Assembly (NCBI GenBank): GCA_000648925.1
Contig: JFHF01000017.1
Location: forward strand, 1 to 64,000
Length of the DNA stretch: 64,000 nucleotides
DNA from: Caballeronia jiangsuensis
Lineage (GTDB): Bacteria > Pseudomonadota > Gammaproteobacteria > Burkholderiales > Burkholderiaceae
Direction of reading: 5' to 3'
The position numbers and the translations under genes are program-made. The notes beneath the pieces are model-generated. The model did not search any database. It saw nothing but the letters and a program-made list of their open reading frames with translations, and had not been told where the DNA came from. Of the stretch, positions 40,172 to 48,275 are shown one piece after another; the first letter of the stretch is position 1, and every line of letters begins with the position of its first letter.

Positions 40172-40214
40172 AGGACCGGACCGCCGTATCACGACCAAGG
40201 ACAAAGGCGCGCGC

Positions 40215-41810
40215 ATGGCGGGTTCCACTTCGGCGGATGTGGTCGTCGTCGGGTCGGGCGTGGCGGGAAGTCTCGTCGCGTATCGGCTGGCGAGGGCGGG
40301 CGCGTCGGTGATCCTGCTCGAAGCCGGGCCACGTCTCGCGCGCTGGCAGATCGTCGACAGCTTTCGCCGCGTGGCCGACAAGCGCGACCTGTGCGCGCCG
40401 TATCCGCTTCTGCGTCACGCGCCGCGCCCCGAGCCGATGAATCCCGGCGCGTATCTCGTCGATCGCGGCGCAACGCCGTATCAGCCGCAATATCTGCGGC
40501 TCGTCGGCGGCACGACGTGGCATTGGGCGGGCTCCGCGTGGCGTCTGTTGCCCGCCGATTTTCGCGTGAAGTCGCTATACGGCGTCGGGCGCGACTGGCC
40601 GTTTCCCTACGAGACGCTCGAACCCTGGTACGGGCAGGCGGAAGCCGAACTGGGCGTCGCGGGCCCGGACGTCGATCTCGGCTCGCCGCGCTCAACGCCG
40701 TATCCGATGAGCGCGCTGCCGCTTTCATGGATGGACCGGCGCGTGGCCGAGGTGCTCGGCGCGCAGTCGATGCGCGTCGTGCCCGAGCCGATGGCGCGCA
40801 ACAGCCGTCCGTACGATGCGCGCCCCGCGTGCTGCGGCAACAACAATTGCATGCCCATTTGCCCGATCGGCGCGCTGTATCACGCCGCCACGCACGCCGA
40901 CAAGGCCGAGCGCGCGGGCGCGACGCTGATCGCGCAGGCGGTCGCGTATCGCATCGAGGCGAACGATCGCGGGGAGATCGTCGCGATTCACTGCAAGGAC
41001 CCGAACGGCCAGAGTACGCGCGTGACCGGCAGGCGCTTCGTGATCGCGGCGAACGGCATCGAAACGCCCAAGCTGCTTTTGATGTCGGCGTCGGCGCGTT
41101 ATGCGAAGGGCATCGCCAATGGCTCGGATCAGGTCGGGCGCAATCTGATGGATCATCCCGGCGCGAGCGTGAACTTTCTCGCGAACGAGGCGCTGTGGCC
41201 GGGGCGCGGGCCGGTGGAAATGAGCTCGATCGTCGATTTTCGCGACGGCCCGTTTCGCGCGCAGCAGGCGGCGAAGAAGCTGCATCTGTCGAACGCCGCG
41301 CCGACGCTCGCCGTCACCTGGAATCTCGTCGGCCGAGGTCTGACGGGCGGCGAGCTCGACCGGCAGATCCGCGAGCAATGCGCGCGCAGGCTGACGTTCG
41401 GCAGCTTTCACGAGCAATTGCCATCGGGCGCGAATCGCGTGACGCTGTCGGCGCAAAAGGATGCGCTCGGCTTGCCGCGCCCGGAGATCGCCTATTCCAT
41501 CGACGATTACGTGCGCAAGAGCGCCGCCGATACGCACGCGCAGTTCGAGCGCATCGCCGGGATGTTCGAGGGCACCGAAATCGAATACGACGATTCGCTC
41601 GGCGCGAGCAGCCACATCATGGGCACGGCGATCATGGGCCGCGATCCGAACGATGCGGTCGTCGATGCCGAATGCCGCGCGCACGATCATCCGAATCTTT
41701 TCATCGCGGGCAGCGCGGTGATGCCGGCGGGCGGCTCGGTCAACTGCACGCTGACGATCGCGGCGCTGTCGCTGCGACTCGCCGGCACGATCGAAACGTC
41801 GCTCCGATGA
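40215..41810 (+). CDS. FAD/Fe-S GMC-type dehydrogenase, catalytic (alpha) subunit
   Basis: A 531-residue flavoprotein of the GMC family. The FAD-binding fold opens with ADVVVVGSGVAGSLVAYRLA. A Cys cluster ACCGNNNCMPIC (Cys206, 207, 212, 216) matches the 3Fe-4S site that relays electrons in FAD glucose dehydrogenase. The C-terminal catalytic region has SSHIMGT and GGSVNCTLTIAAL, supplying the active-site His and Asn. It has no signal of its own, which fits co-export with the gamma subunit. It oxidises a sugar or polyol and passes electrons to the downstream cytochrome. Glucose is the best guess by similarity of architecture; other substrates are possible. Confidence 0.92.
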   Translation: MAGSTSADVVVVGSGVAGSLVAYRLARAGASVILLEAGPRLARWQIVDSFRRVADKRDLCAPYPLLRHAPRPEPMNPGAYLVDRGATPYQPQYLRLVGGTTWHWAGSAWRLLPADFRVKSLYGVGRDWPFPYETLEPWYGQAEAELGVAGPDVDLGSPRSTPYPMSALPLSWMDRRVAEVLGAQSMRVVPEPMARNSRPYDARPACCGNNNCMPICPIGALYHAATHADKAERAGATLIAQAVAYRIEANDRGEIVAIHCKDPNGQSTRVTGRRFVIAANGIETPKLLLMSASARYAKGIANGSDQVGRNLMDHPGASVNFLANEALWPGRGPVEMSSIVDFRDGPFRAQQAAKKLHLSNAAPTLAVTWNLVGRGLTGGELDRQIREQCARRLTFGSFHEQLPSGANRVTLSAQKDALGLPRPEIAYSIDDYVRKSAADTHAQFERIAGMFEGTEIEYDDSLGASSHIMGTAIMGRDPNDAVVDAECRAHDHPNLFIAGSAVMPAGGSVNCTLTIAALSLRLAGTIETSLR

Positions 41811-43036
41811 ACGCGCGGCTCGCGTGTCTGATCGTCGCGCTGGCTTGTCTGCCTGGCCTCGCCAGGGCACAAACGAATGCCGCTCAGGGCGAATATCTCG
41901 TGCGCGCGGGCGGCTGCATGAGCTGCCATACCGCCGATCCCGCGCGACCGTTCGCGGGCGGCAGGCCCATCGCGACGCCGTTCGGCAACGTGTTCGCGCC
42001 GAACATCACGAGCGACCGGGAAACGGGCATCGGCGCATGGACCGACGCGCAATTCGTCCGCGCGATGCGCGAGGGCATCGGCCGCAACGGCGAGCGGCTG
42101 TATCCGGCGTTTCCGTACACCGCGTACACGCTGCTCTCCGACGCCGATCTGCTCGCGATGCGCGCGTGGCTTGCGACCGTGCCGCCCGTGCGCGCCGCGA
42201 CGCCGCGCAACACGCTCGCGTTTCCGTTCGATCAGCGCTGGCTGATGCCGCTGTGGAATCTGTTCAACTTTTCGCCGGGGCGCTTCGTGTCCGATCCGTC
42301 GAAGAGCGCGGAGTGGAATCGCGGCGCGTATCTCGTCGAAGGGCTCGGGCATTGCGGTGAATGTCACACGCCGCGCAACTGGCTCGGCGGATTGAATCGA
42401 GGCGAGCGGTTTGGCGGCGCTACGGTCGCGGGCTGGCGGGCCGGCAATCTCACGCCCGAACGCGTTGCGGGCATCGGCGCATGGCGCGACGATGAACTGC
42501 TGCGCTTTCTGTCGACCGGCGCCGCGCCCGGCCGCGCCTATGCCATCGGACCGATGGCGAAAGTCGTCGCCACGAGCACGCAATTCCTGACGACTGCCGA
42601 TCTGCGCGCGATGATCGCGTATATGCGCGCGCTGCCGCCCGTCGCGGTGAAGGACGCGCGCTCGCGCACGAGTTTCGGCCGGCCAGCCCGCACGGATATC
42701 ACAGCGCTCGACACGGACGGCGCACGGCTCTACGCGGCCGCGTGCGCCAGTTGCCACGGCATGACGGGCGAGGGCAGCAAGCCGTTTCCCCCGCTCGTGC
42801 ACGACGGCGTGACCGGCGCACTCGGCACAGCGACGACGAGCAATCTCGTCCTCGTGATCCTGCATGGCGTGAATCGCCAAACGCGCGATGCCTACGCGCA
42901 GATGCCCGCGTTCGCCGCGCAACTGACGGACGAACAGATCGCCGCGTTGAGCAATTTCATCACGCGCCATTTCGGCGATCCACGCGCGACGACCGATGCG
43001 AAAGCGGTCGCGCGGCTTCGTTCGATGACGCAATAA
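41807..43036 (+). CDS. Triheme cytochrome c (beta) subunit of the dehydrogenase
   Basis: A 409-residue periplasmic, membrane-associated cytochrome. The ATG overlaps the alpha stop codon (ATGA). A signal peptide (LACLIVALACLPGLARA) is followed by three c-type heme sites: CMSCH (37-41), CGECH (about 183) and CASCH (about 313). FPAFPYTAYTLLSD and the APNITSD motif are standard for the cytochrome subunits of gluconate, alcohol and glucose dehydrogenases. It takes electrons from the Fe-S cluster of the alpha subunit and gives them to quinone. It completes the gamma-alpha-beta operon. No assembly factor genes are adjacent. Confidence 0.95.
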   Translation: MNARLACLIVALACLPGLARAQTNAAQGEYLVRAGGCMSCHTADPARPFAGGRPIATPFGNVFAPNITSDRETGIGAWTDAQFVRAMREGIGRNGERLYPAFPYTAYTLLSDADLLAMRAWLATVPPVRAATPRNTLAFPFDQRWLMPLWNLFNFSPGRFVSDPSKSAEWNRGAYLVEGLGHCGECHTPRNWLGGLNRGERFGGATVAGWRAGNLTPERVAGIGAWRDDELLRFLSTGAAPGRAYAIGPMAKVVATSTQFLTTADLRAMIAYMRALPPVAVKDARSRTSFGRPARTDITALDTDGARLYAAACASCHGMTGEGSKPFPPLVHDGVTGALGTATTSNLVLVILHGVNRQTRDAYAQMPAFAAQLTDEQIAALSNFITRHFGDPRATTDAKAVARLRSMTQ

Positions 43037-43188
43037 ATACGGTCCCGGCAAGCACGTGCGGCAGCTTTTACGCGCACTTCGAGCGCGCCGGTAACGCCGT
43101 TGTAACGAGTGTGGATGCGGCTTGCGGACTGCTTGCAAAAGCGAGGCAGCACTCACATTCCGTCATTGAGCAGCGCTATCATGGGCGC

Positions 43189-43926
43189 ATGAATGGTCCT
43201 ACCTATCCTATCGTCTGCAGGCATCCTGCCAATGATATCGGCCGCGATTTCGTGGTCGGCGATCTGCATGGCTGCGTGGATGCGCTGCGCTATCTGCTGC
43301 ACGAAATCGGCTTCGATGGTGCGCGGGACCGGCTGTTTTCCGTCGGCGATCTGGTCGATCGCGGCACGGACTCGCTCGCGGCCGTCGATCTCATCGACAA
43401 GCCGTGGTTCTATCCGGTGCTCGGCAATCACGAGGATTCGCTGATCTCCGTGGCGGCGGGCACGATGCGCCGTCAGTCGTGGTACGCGATCGGCGGCGCG
43501 TGGGCCGAAACGGTCCCCGACGATCAACTCGCCGCGCTCGCGGCGCGGCTCGCGACGCTGCCGCTCGTGCGCATCGTGGGCGAGGGCGAGCGGCGCTTCA
43601 ATGTGCTGCACGCGGAGTTTTTCGGCAACGACGCCGAACTCGACGCCGGCGAGTTCCACGAAGACGTGCGCAGCCAGATTCTGTGGGGCCGCGGCCTCGC
43701 GCTCGGTCACGCGGACCCGCAGCAACAGCTCGGCCTGTCGCCGACCTACTGCGGCCATACGCCGACGCGCGCGGTGAAGCAGATCGGCTCGCAGATTTAC
43801 ATCGATACGTGCGCTTTCGCGCCTGAAGGCCGGCTCACGATCGTACAGGCCGGCACCGAGGAACGCTGGTCCGTCAAGGAGCGCTGGGCCGCCTCCGAAG
43901 GCGCGCGCGAACTCGCGCTGCCCTGA
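43189..43926 (+). CDS. PrpA/B-like metallophosphoesterase (Ser/Thr protein phosphatase)
   Basis: A 245-residue PPP-family phosphatase. The ATG at 43189 (MNGPTYP) is chosen because an ATG eight bases earlier hits a stop at once. The metal ligands are clear: VVGDLHGC, VGDLVDRG and VLGNHE, with later histidines in NVLHAEF and YCGHTPTRAV. This resembles bacteriophage lambda phosphatase and enterobacterial PrpA/PrpB, which remove phosphate from proteins and can signal envelope stress. It is cytoplasmic. It lies 152 bp after the dehydrogenase operon and 51 bp before the topoisomerase gene, and need not be functionally linked to either. Confidence 0.9.
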   Translation: MNGPTYPIVCRHPANDIGRDFVVGDLHGCVDALRYLLHEIGFDGARDRLFSVGDLVDRGTDSLAAVDLIDKPWFYPVLGNHEDSLISVAAGTMRRQSWYAIGGAWAETVPDDQLAALAARLATLPLVRIVGEGERRFNVLHAEFFGNDAELDAGEFHEDVRSQILWGRGLALGHADPQQQLGLSPTYCGHTPTRAVKQIGSQIYIDTCAFAPEGRLTIVQAGTEERWSVKERWAASEGARELALP

Positions 43927-43977
43927 TTTTTCCCTCCCTGCTCGCACGGGCGGCCGCTCCGGCACGCACGTTGCTCG

Positions 43978-45339
43978 ATGCATCGCCATGACTCGAACGA
44001 CAATCAGGCGAGGCGCGCGGTGGCGAGAATCGGAACGAACAACGAGACAGGCGGCGGGGCCAGCGACGTTCTGACGGGCGGCGTGCAGGGCTGCCCGGAA
44101 GATTTGCCGCCGGGCCTGCGCTACATGGACGATTCGCGACGCGGCTATACGCGCGACTGGATCGACGGCGCATTCGCGTACTTCAACACGCAAGGCAAGC
44201 GTATCGACGACGAAGCCGAGATTCGCCGCATCAATGCGCTCGCCGTCCCGCCCGCTTATACCGACGTCTGGATCTGCCCCGACTCGCGCGGCCATCTCCA
44301 GGCGACCGGACGCGATGCGCGCGGGCGCAAGCAGTATCGCTATCACCCGCAATGGCGCGAAACCCGCGACGCCAACAAGTACGAACGCATGCTCGCGTTT
44401 TCCGTGGTGCTGCCGAAACTGCGTTCGCGCGTCGCGCGCGATCTCAAGCTCGACGGCATGCCGCGCAACAAGGTGCTCGCGACCGTCGTGCGCCTGCTCG
44501 ACACGACGCTCATCCGCGTCGGCAGCGAGGAATATGCGCGCGAGAATCGCTCGTACGGGCTGACGACGCTCAGGAAGCGCCATCTGAAAGTATCGGCGGG
44601 AACGTTGAGGTTCAGGTTCCGCGGCAAGAGCGGCATCGAGCACGATGTCGCCGTGAGCGACACGCGGGTCGCGCGCATCGTCAAACGCTGCATGGACTTG
44701 CCGGGGCAGGATCTCTTCCAGTATCTCGATGCGGACGGCACGCGCCATACCGTCTCTTCATCCGATATCAACGACTATCTGCACGAGATCACGGGCGCGG
44801 ATTTCACCGCGAAGGACTATCGGACGTGGGCCGGCAGCGTGTTCGCGCTCGCGGCGCTCAGACGGCTGAAATGGGAAACCGTGACGGAGGCGCGCAAGCA
44901 TATCGTCGGAACGATCAAGGAAGTCGCGCAACTGCTGCGCAATACGCCCGCCGTGTGCCGCAAGTGCTACGTGCATCCGGCGGTGATCGACGCATTCGAG
45001 GCCGGCGAACTCGCCGAGACGATGTCCGCGTCGCGCCGCCACGGGCTGAAGACCGACGAGGCCGCGCTCGCGATCTTCCTCGAAAAGGAAGCGAAGCGCC
45101 GCACGCGCGAGGCGGCGCGCAAGAATCGCAAGGGCGAGACGCCCAGCGACGCGCGCCTGACCAGGCTGCTATCGGAATCGAGCCGCAAGGCGCGCGCCGG
45201 CGGGCTGAAGGCGAGCGGCAAGAACGCGGCAGCGCAGGCGCTGGAGCATGTCGCGAAGAAGCCGGCGAGAAAGGCGGCGCGCCCGGCTTCGAAGAAGCTC
45301 GCGCGCACGCGCACCGAAACGGCAATCGCGATCCGCTGA
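43978..45339 (+). CDS. DNA topoisomerase IB (poxvirus type)
   Basis: A 453-residue type IB topoisomerase that relaxes DNA by a 3'-phosphotyrosyl intermediate. The N-terminal DNA-binding lobe contains GLRYMDDSRRGYTRDW and YTDVWICPDSRGHLQATGRDARGR. The catalytic lobe has ARENRSYGLTTLRKRHLKV (Arg and Lys), DFTAKDYRTWAGS, and the nucleophile Tyr in CRKCYVHPAVIDAF. The last ~90 residues are a Lys/Arg/Ala-rich tail (KKPARKAARPASKKLARTR), beyond the minimal enzyme and probably a non-specific DNA-binding extension. It lies 51 bp after the phosphatase. Confidence 0.93.
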   Translation: MHRHDSNDNQARRAVARIGTNNETGGGASDVLTGGVQGCPEDLPPGLRYMDDSRRGYTRDWIDGAFAYFNTQGKRIDDEAEIRRINALAVPPAYTDVWICPDSRGHLQATGRDARGRKQYRYHPQWRETRDANKYERMLAFSVVLPKLRSRVARDLKLDGMPRNKVLATVVRLLDTTLIRVGSEEYARENRSYGLTTLRKRHLKVSAGTLRFRFRGKSGIEHDVAVSDTRVARIVKRCMDLPGQDLFQYLDADGTRHTVSSSDINDYLHEITGADFTAKDYRTWAGSVFALAALRRLKWETVTEARKHIVGTIKEVAQLLRNTPAVCRKCYVHPAVIDAFEAGELAETMSASRRHGLKTDEAALAIFLEKEAKRRTREAARKNRKGETPSDARLTRLLSESSRKARAGGLKASGKNAAAQALEHVAKKPARKAARPASKKLARTRTETAIAIR

Positions 45340-45361
45340 AGCATGTGAAACGTTTGCCCGC

Positions 45362-46096
45362 TCAGCCGATCTGTTTCAGCTCGAAGACATAGTCGATCGT
45401 CTCGCCGTTCCAGTTGTATTCCAGATACGCCGCGTGCCGGCAGTCGCGCAGCATCGTCGTGCGCAGCGCGGCGAGGCATTCGCCCTCCGGATCGCGCACC
45501 GACGGATACGCAATGCCCGGCGCGCTCGCCGCACGCACCGCGCGTCCGAGCGCCGTGCCGGGGCCGTAGTCGTCCGGCGCGAGAATGCGCGGATCGAGAC
45601 CCGCCTGCACGATCGCGTCGCCACGCAGATCGACGACTTCGCCGCGCGCCATCACCGTATAGAGGCGCATCTGCTGGCGCAACGGCGCTTCGTTCGTCGC
45701 CGCGAGAAACAGGCCGGCGTGATAGCGCGTTTCGGCGATCGCGGTCTGCCGTTCGCGGCCGCAATAGAACACGCCGTAGCTGCCATCGGAAAAGCGGCTG
45801 CCGTTCGGATTCAGATGCGTGAACGCGGCCATGATCGGCCCGCAACCCGGCCCGAAACAGCGTTCGTCGGCCGGCACGAGATCGAGTTCGCCGACTTCGG
45901 TGCGCAGGCGGTCGTTGGTCATCGCTTCGAGCGCATAGAGCGCTTCGAAATCCTGCGGCGACGCCACGCGGTCGAACAGATTGACGGCCGGAAAACGCGT
46001 GGGAATCACGCGATACGCAGGCGACCAGTCGATAAAGCTGTGGGGCCACCGTTCGCGCCAGTTCGATTCGTCCTTGCTGAATGCTATCCCCATCAC
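45362..46096 (-). CDS. RES-domain toxin
   Basis: A 244-residue RES-domain protein. The family is named for conserved Arg, Glu and Ser, seen here as AYRVIPTRF (Arg29), TAIAETRYH (Glu122) and IAYPSVRD (Ser). SDGSYGVFYCGRERQTAIAE is the usual core. Studied members have an ADP-ribosyltransferase-like fold and deplete NAD+ or modify target proteins, arresting growth. It is the downstream gene of a pair and its start overlaps the antitoxin stop (ATGA), so antitoxin is translated first. The length is toward the long side because of an N-terminal extension. Confidence 0.92.
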   Translation of the reverse strand: MMGIAFSKDESNWRERWPHSFIDWSPAYRVIPTRFPAVNLFDRVASPQDFEALYALEAMTNDRLRTEVGELDLVPADERCFGPGCGPIMAAFTHLNPNGSRFSDGSYGVFYCGRERQTAIAETRYHAGLFLAATNEAPLRQQMRLYTVMARGEVVDLRGDAIVQAGLDPRILAPDDYGPGTALGRAVRAASAPGIAYPSVRDPEGECLAALRTTMLRDCRHAAYLEYNWNGETIDYVFELKQIG

Positions 46097-46530
46097 GCCC
46101 AGCCGCCTCGCATCGCGTCGAGGTACTGGCGCACGGCGACGAGGTCGCTGATATTGCCCGCCAGCAGGCGATCGAGCGCCGGATGGCCGCCGAAGGGCGG
46201 CGCGGCGTTAGGGCGGCGAATCCAGGTATCGGCGGCTTTGGGATCGGGCAAGAGGATTTGCAGCGCCTTGTAGATGCCGAGAATCAGCGAAAGGCGCTCC
46301 AGCGTGTCGCGTGCGAGCCGCGCGGATGCCGGGTCCTGCTTCCACTTGAAATAGGTCGAGCGGCCGGGCGAGCCGAGCAACGTGATCTGCTCCTCGGCCG
46401 AAAGCTCCCAGTCGCGCGCGATATTGAAGAACGCGCGCAGGCCGGCAGCAGAAAGATCGCCCGAATCCAGTGCCGGGCGCGGCACCGGGCGGCTGGCCGG
46501 CGCGAGTTCGGCGCGTGCGGCGTTGGACAT
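46093..46530 (-). CDS. Xre/MbcA/ParS-type antitoxin
   Basis: A 145-residue antitoxin of the DUF2384 group that pairs with RES toxins. The N-terminal half has a Xre-like helix-turn-helix (ISADSG-type start, then LSAEEQITLLGSPGRSTYFKWKQD). The C-terminal half has the toxin-binding domain (LERLSLILGIYKALQILLPDP, then TWIRRPNAAPPFGGHPALDRLLAGNISDLVAVRQYLDA). The C terminus normally plugs the toxin active site, and the DNA-binding part represses the operon. GGAG lies about ten bases before the ATG. The operator-like palindrome 35-54 bp upstream supports autoregulation. Confidence 0.93.
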   Translation of the reverse strand: MSNAARAELAPASRPVPRPALDSGDLSAAGLRAFFNIARDWELSAEEQITLLGSPGRSTYFKWKQDPASARLARDTLERLSLILGIYKALQILLPDPKAADTWIRRPNAAPPFGGHPALDRLLAGNISDLVAVRQYLDAMRGGWA

Positions 46531-46561
46531 GTCGTTAAGTCTCCAAAGGAACTTGTTTCAC

Positions 46562-46589
46562 ATATTAGTCCACATTTGGATTAATACAA
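46562..46589 (-). promoter_or_regulatory. Promoter with embedded palindromic operator of the Xre/RES operon
   Basis: Read on the minus strand: a -35 box TTGTAT at 46589-46584, a 16-bp spacer, and a -10 box TAATAT at 46567-46562. The spacer and box edges contain a 20-bp near-palindrome (46565-46584) with arms TTAnTCCA and TGGAnTAA. The placement would let the antitoxin block RNA polymerase. The antitoxin start codon is 32 bp downstream of the -10 box. Confidence 0.65.
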
Positions 46590-46623
46590 GCATGCCATGA
46601 ATGTTTCGACTCGCAGCGACGGA

Positions 46624-46896
46624 TCAGCCGTCATCGTCAGTGGGTCCGTAGCGGCGGCCCGGCACGTGCGACTTGAGCGCATCCGCGATCTGCGAGGGCG
46701 TGCAATCGGCGGGAAGCACGCGCCGTTGCACGCGCTGATCGTTCTTCAGCACCCATTCGACCATGCGATACGCCGGTCCCCACAACGGTTCGACCGGCAG
46801 GGACAGACGGCATTCGCGCAGCGTGAGCGCGTATTGTTTGCGCATCGTCGGAGCGAGATTGGCAGAGCTTCGGCGCGCGGCGGTGTTGGCTGACAT
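46624..46896 (-). CDS. Conserved-looking hypothetical protein (90 aa)
   Basis: A 90-residue protein from the ATG at 46896, with GAGGA about eight bases upstream; a frame starting at 46962 adds 22 doubtful residues. The middle reads MRKQYALTLRECRLSLPVEP then PAYRMVEWVLKNDQRVQRRV, and the end is PSQIADALKSHVPGRRYGP. There is no signal peptide, membrane segment or known motif. Its stop is 35 bp from the promoter of the RES/Xre pair. Protein-like composition and the ribosome site argue that it is a real gene; function unknown. Confidence 0.65.
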   Translation of the reverse strand: MSANTAARRSSANLAPTMRKQYALTLRECRLSLPVEPLWGPAYRMVEWVLKNDQRVQRRVLPADCTPSQIADALKSHVPGRRYGPTDDDG

Positions 46897-47163
46897 GGCA
46901 CATTCCTCACGGTGATGACCCGGCCGCCCGATGCGGACGGCGGCAATTGAGCCGGATCGCACGACGAGTGTGTCGGGCGAGAATTAAGGGCGACTTAATC
47001 GCGAGCGACGTCGCGTCGAGCCGCGACGAAATGCCGCCGAAAGACGCCGCGAGCGCAGGTCAAGAGGTGCTTCGGCATTTTCGCCACGCCGCGTGCCGCC
47101 TGTTTGCCGTGGCGACGGCTTACTGTATATTCGTACAGCTTGTCTGCAACAGGGAGCCTGCCG

Positions 47164-47388
47164 ATGATTCCACGCAACGATCCGCTCGAAGCGGCTGCGC
47201 TCGAACGTTTCATGCGCGCGACGCGCGCGGTCAACGTTGCGTTCGACGCCACGCGAGGCGAGCCCGATTTCATGCAGGACGGGCAATCCGTCGCTCGCTC
47301 GCTCGAGCGTCTAGACGCCGCGTTGCGCGAACTGGAAACCTCCGAGCAATCGCTCGACGCCATCCTCTCGCGCAGAGCGGGCCACTAA
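47164..47388 (+). CDS. Hypothetical protein (74 aa)
   Basis: A 74-residue acidic, helical protein, MIPRNDPLEAAALERFMRAT at the start and ELETSEQSLDAILSRRAGH at the end. The ATG at 47164 has GGGAG nine bases upstream and is preferred over a start at 47104. There is no membrane or signal segment. It is followed 17 bp later by a small secreted protein gene and a strong terminator, so the two form a probable bicistronic unit. Not recognised. Confidence 0.65.
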   Translation: MIPRNDPLEAAALERFMRATRAVNVAFDATRGEPDFMQDGQSVARSLERLDAALRELETSEQSLDAILSRRAGH

Positions 47389-47405
47389 CCGTTGGAGCGA
47401 ATCAC

Positions 47406-47717
47406 TTGAAGCGCGTATTCCTGATCGTCGTACTTCTGATCGGCTCGTCGTCGCTCTTTGCGGCCGAGCGCTACACGGAAGTCTGGAATCCTCCCGAAGC
47501 ACAGTCCGTCAAGGGCAAGAGCAAGACGCACGCGGCCGCGCAGACCGCCGCAGCCAGGAAAAAGCACAAGAGCGCCACGTCGGTGAAGCAGGTCGCCGAC
47601 AGGGCCGCCATCGAGCAGCCGTCCGCCACGCCGCGTTCGAAGTCGGCGTCGCCGAAGCCGGCCGTGCCGGTCATTCCGCGCAAGATCGAGCCGAACGGGC
47701 AGGTGATGCGCGTCTAG
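47406..47717 (+). CDS. Small secreted Lys/Ala-rich hypothetical protein
   Basis: A 103-residue protein from a TTG at 47406, with GGAG nine bases upstream. A clear signal peptide (LKRVFLIVVLLIGSSSLFAAER) is followed by a short YTEVWNPPEAQ segment and a low-complexity Lys/Ala/Ser/Pro tail ending KIEPNGQVMRV. The mature protein is basic and likely disordered in the periplasm. It is the second gene of a two-gene unit closed by the terminator at 47743. No family is recognised; it might bind cell-wall or nucleic-acid polyanions, but that is speculation. Confidence 0.65.
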   Translation: MKRVFLIVVLLIGSSSLFAAERYTEVWNPPEAQSVKGKSKTHAAAQTAAARKKHKSATSVKQVADRAAIEQPSATPRSKSASPKPAVPVIPRKIEPNGQVMRV

Positions 47718-47742
47718 AACGCGTGCGCGCGGCACGAACAGC

Positions 47743-47775
47743 AAAAAGGGGCGCCCGAACGGAGCGCCCCTTTTT
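47743..47775. terminator. Rho-independent terminator (bidirectional)
   Basis: Perfect stem GGGGCGC (47748-47754) and GCGCCCC (47764-47770) with a nine-base loop. It is bordered by AAAAA before and TTTTT after, so it can terminate from both sides. It ends the hypothetical gene pair from the left and the DUF3309 gene from the right. Confidence 0.92.
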
Positions 47776-47804
47776 GCTTTTGCGGCCAGACTGACCGCGC
47801 TATG

Positions 47805-47963
47805 TCACAACCGACCCATCAACAACAGAACGATCACCACGACCAGCACGACGCCGAGAATCCCGCTCGGCCCGTAGCCCCAACTGCGGCTGTGCGGCCA
47901 GGAAGGTATGGCGCCGATCAAAAGCAGGATCAGGATGATCAGCAGTATGGTTCCGATCGTCAT
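47805..47963 (-). CDS. DUF3309 family small membrane protein
   Basis: A 52-residue protein with two hydrophobic helices, TIGTILLIILILLLIGAIP and GILGVVLVVVIVLLLMGRL, joined by the family signature loop SWPHSRSWGYGPSG. This is the DUF3309 pattern found in many proteobacteria; function is unknown. The ATG at 47963 has an excellent AAAGGAGAAG ribosome site. A 72-codon frame from 48023 is not supported. Convergent with the upstream secreted gene across a shared terminator. Confidence 0.9.
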   Translation of the reverse strand: MTIGTILLIILILLLIGAIPSWPHSRSWGYGPSGILGVVLVVVIVLLLMGRL

Positions 47964-48224
47964 TCGACTTCTCCTTTGTTCAAATGACCGCGGGACGGAC
48001 CGGCGTCCGGCGCAGCCTCCCAACTGTCATCGACAGTCATGCGCCAGGGGAACGGCGGCTCGTGGCCGCCGGCACGATCAGATGTGCGATCGACGAGAGG
48101 AGAAGAGCAACGGTCGTGCCAGTAAGCCTGAAAGACCGTGGCACAAGGCGCTCCGCGCGTCGAAGGAACGCCCGCGTGAGCATACGATTGTCGAAAAGGA
48201 GAGGCGAAACGAGGCAGGGCGGGC
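47964..48224. other. Intergenic region upstream of the DUF3309 gene
   Basis: About 260 bp (312 bp counting the terminator and spacer before the phosphate transporter). It should hold the DUF3309 promoter. I see no gene or clear hexamers. Confidence 0.4.
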
Positions 48225-48256
48225 AAAAGTTGCACGGCGCTTGAAAGCCGCCGTGC
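48225..48256 (-). terminator. Terminator-like hairpin after the phosphate transporter gene
   Basis: Stem GCACGGCG/CGCCGTGC (48232-48239 and 48249-48256), nine-base loop. On the minus strand it is followed by AACTTTT. It lies 19 bp after the transporter stop codon. Confidence 0.6.
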
Positions 48257-48275
48257 AGTCATCGCAAAGAATCGG

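Noticed and set aside
43153-44748. 531-codon minus-strand frame opposite the phosphatase and topoisomerase genes
   Set aside because: Crosses two well-supported genes on the other strand and has only shadow-type composition.
46597-46893. 98-codon plus-strand frame opposite the 90-aa hypothetical gene
   Set aside because: The minus-strand frame has a good ribosome site and more protein-like composition.
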